A DNA stretch of 64,000 nucleotides. Source: an uncultured Planctomycetales bacterium. GTDB lineage: Bacteria > Planctomycetota > Planctomycetia > Isosphaerales > Isosphaeraceae. Position numbers and translations under genes: made by a program. Below the pieces are notes generated by a model that saw only the letters and a program-made list of their open reading frames with translations, was not told where the DNA came from and made no database searches. Every line of letters begins with the position of its first letter. Position 1 is the stretch's first letter. Location: NCBI GenBank assembly GCA_903926465.1, contig CAIYJE010000200.1, positions 1 to 64,000 on the forward strand, given 5' to 3'. Positions 62,597 to 64,000 of this stretch are shown in pieces.

Positions 62597-64000
62597 AATT
62601 GCTTTCGGCAGTGGCGCTGGCCAGCCCAGCCGCGCGGGCCAGGGCGCGTAGAGAAGCCCTTACACTGGCACGGCTACGCCACGCCAACATCGTGCAGATC
62701 TATCGTTCGGGCGAATGGAACGGCACCCCGTATCTGGTCATGGAATGGATGCCCGGAGGCTCGCTCCAGAAGCTTCTGGAGCAGGGCTCCTTACCAGAGC
62801 GCCAGGCCGCCACCCTGGCACGTGACCTGGCCCTGGCCCTGTGCGAAACCCATGCCCTGGCGATCGTGCATCGAGACCTCAAGCCCGACAACGTCTTGCT
62901 GCTACAGGCCAGCAAACCAGGAGAGCCGCCCCAGGCCAAGCTGGCCGACTTTGGCCTGGCCCGGCCTGAGGGAGAAACCAGCTCCAACCTGACCGAAACC
63001 GGTATGATTGTTGGTACGCCCAGCTATATGGCCGCCGAACAGACCGGGCTCGATACCACCCTGGGGGGCGTGGGCCCGGCCACCGATGTGCATGGCCTGG
63101 GTGCAATCCTTTACGCCATGCTCACCGGCCAGGCCCCCTACGAGGGAAAAACCTCCCTGGAATCGCTGCAACGGTCGGCCCAGGGGCTCGCTCCCTCACT
63201 GAGCTTGTGTTGCCCACGGCTTTCCCCTGACCTCAGAACCATCGTCGAGAAATGCTTACGGCCGGTTCCCGCCCAGCGATACCGGTCGGCCGGCGAACTG
63301 GCCGACGATCTGAACCGGTACCTGGAAGGCCGGCCGATCCACGCCCGACCAATCTCCCCGCTCGAACGACTGGCCAAGTGGGTTCGAAGGCAGCCGGCCG
63401 CAGCCGCACTGCTTGCCCTGATCATTGTTCTTGCCGCCGGGGCCGTTCTCAGAGACGCCTACCTGCTTCGTAAGGTCTCTTTAGCCCTGCGCGAAAAAGA
63501 CGAGGCATTCACACAGGTCCACGATGCACTTGTTCGTGAGCAGGCCGCCGACGGCATGGCCAAAACCGCGATTGAGAAGCGGCAACAAATTCTGACCACG
63601 GTTCATGATGAAGTTGTGAACCGCCTGATGCGCAGGGGGAAGGCACTCGATCCCTCTGACCTCGCTTTTCTGCTGAATATTCGCGCACAGTACCAGGATT
63701 GGCCGCTGGAACCCGATCCCCTGACCGCCCGCAAATTCCGCGCACAGGGGCTGCTCACGCTACGACGGGTATTTTTGGATCAGCATCATTACGAAGAGGC
63801 CTACCAAACGGCCCTGCTGGCGCGGTCGGAGTATGATCGTGCCGTGAAACTTGCCCCCGCTGATCCTGAACTGGCCAAACAGCGACTTGAGGCCAGCATC
63901 TGGGTTCATGATTGCCTGATCAAGACCGATCGCCACGCGGAGCGAGAGTTAATCTCTCGGCAATTGATCGAAGAGGCAGAGCAGCTCGTCAAAGTAGACT
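62542..64000 (+). CDS. Ser/Thr protein kinase body (runs off the window)
   Basis: From 62542 the frame continues to the end of the window without a stop. It contains the glycine loop's second half (MGVVYRAWE), VAVKLLSAVAL (ATP Lys), a regular N-lobe, HRDLKPDNVLLL, ADFGLARPEGE (DFG), VGTPSYMAAEQ and ATDVHGLGAILYAMLTG, i.e. a complete Hanks-type kinase domain. A transmembrane helix follows (AAALLALIIVLAAGAVLRDAYLL), then an extracytoplasmic part with helical repeats (TPR-like: AYQTALLARSEYDRAVKLAPADPELAK). In planctomycetes this kinase type often continues into TPR or WD40 repeats. Together with the zinc-finger part and the sigma factor it would form a transmembrane signalling unit. Only the first 486 codons are visible. 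Confidence 0.85.
   Translation, partial: MGVVYRAWETELNRPVAVKLLSAVALASPAARARARREALTLARLRHANIVQIYRSGEWNGTPYLVMEWMPGGSLQKLLEQGSLPERQAATLARDLALALCETHALAIVHRDLKPDNVLLLQASKPGEPPQAKLADFGLARPEGETSSNLTETGMIVGTPSYMAAEQTGLDTTLGGVGPATDVHGLGAILYAMLTGQAPYEGKTSLESLQRSAQGLAPSLSLCCPRLSPDLRTIVEKCLRPVPAQRYRSAGELADDLNRYLEGRPIHARPISPLERLAKWVRRQPAAAALLALIIVLAAGAVLRDAYLLRKVSLALREKDEAFTQVHDALVREQAADGMAKTAIEKRQQILTTVHDEVVNRLMRRGKALDPSDLAFLLNIRAQYQDWPLEPDPLTARKFRAQGLLTLRRVFLDQHHYEEAYQTALLARSEYDRAVKLAPADPELAKQRLEASIWVHDCLIKTDRHAERELISRQLIEEAEQLVKVD

Noticed and set aside
1-64000. CRISPR array, rRNA operon, prophage or restriction/defence island
   Set aside because: I looked for regularly spaced direct repeats, rRNA sequence, integrase, capsid, terminase, Cas and restriction-modification genes and saw none.

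Overview
The window looks like chromosomal DNA of a planctomycete, probably in or near the Isosphaerales/Gemmatales. That placement rests on gene content, not on any search. The planctomycete-typical families are the large secreted cytochrome-type proteins with DUF1549/DUF1553 or DUF1587/1592/1588/1585 blocks, their Tat-exported DUF1501 and DUF1552 partners, ECF sigma factors beside Ser/Thr kinases, CsrA, and many small signal-peptide proteins of unknown function. Coding density is moderate, most genes are GC-rich at third positions, and two tRNA genes are present.

Layout. 1-5.5 kb is an AT-richer accessory block: the 3' end of an IS66 transposase, an FkbM methyltransferase whose 5' end is cut by an in-frame TAG, a GT2 and a GT4 glycosyltransferase and an acyltransferase, i.e. 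a small surface-polysaccharide cluster. 5.9-9.8 kb is regulatory: a soluble Ser/Thr kinase with two PAS domains, a Pro-rich secreted peptide, an ECF sigma factor and csrA. 9.9-16.4 kb is metabolic: DJ-1/PfpI protein, tRNA-Glu, DAACS symporter, histone-deacetylase-like amidohydrolase, ArnT-like glycosyltransferase and nicotinate phosphoribosyltransferase. 16.4-18.4 kb is parA-parB with a strong terminator and tRNA-Pro.

18.4-19.65 kb has no gene but is rich in inverted and tandem repeats. 19.65-31 kb holds a GmhA-like isomerase, a TIGR01777 epimerase, a Tat-exported amidohydrolase, an ankyrin protein, two esterase/hydrolases, deoC, a membrane protein, rnc and an EF-P paralogue of the EfpL/YeiP type. 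31-39 kb has an MMPL exporter, RNase R, a zinc-ribbon protein and a HEAT-repeat protein. 38.4-42.5 kb is a translationally coupled DUF1552 plus DUF1592-type pair. A secreted protein, a decayed REP-associated-type transposase and hrpB follow. 47.2-52 kb is a convergent pair of putative bicarbonate/anion transporters (SbtA-like and SulP), each preceded by a small exported-protein ORF. 52.2-58.9 kb is a DUF1501 protein plus a 1703-residue cytochrome/WD40/DUF1549/DUF1553 protein. 59.4-61.5 kb is an AAA ATPase with a small membrane ORF. The right end has an ECF sigma factor and a zinc-finger/kinase gene that is frameshifted exactly in its glycine-rich loop and runs off the window.

Most notable observations: (i) five parS-like palindromes (GTTYCACGTGRAAC or one base off) spread over about 22 kb around parAB; (ii) the SbtA/SulP convergent module with a periplasmic domain fused to SbtA; (iii) the internal stop in FkbM and the frameshift in the kinase; (iv) a decayed RAYT-like transposase together with GGACAGCC-type and GCGTGAGCGAGGG-type repeats. 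I found no CRISPR array, rRNA, intact prophage or clear defence island.
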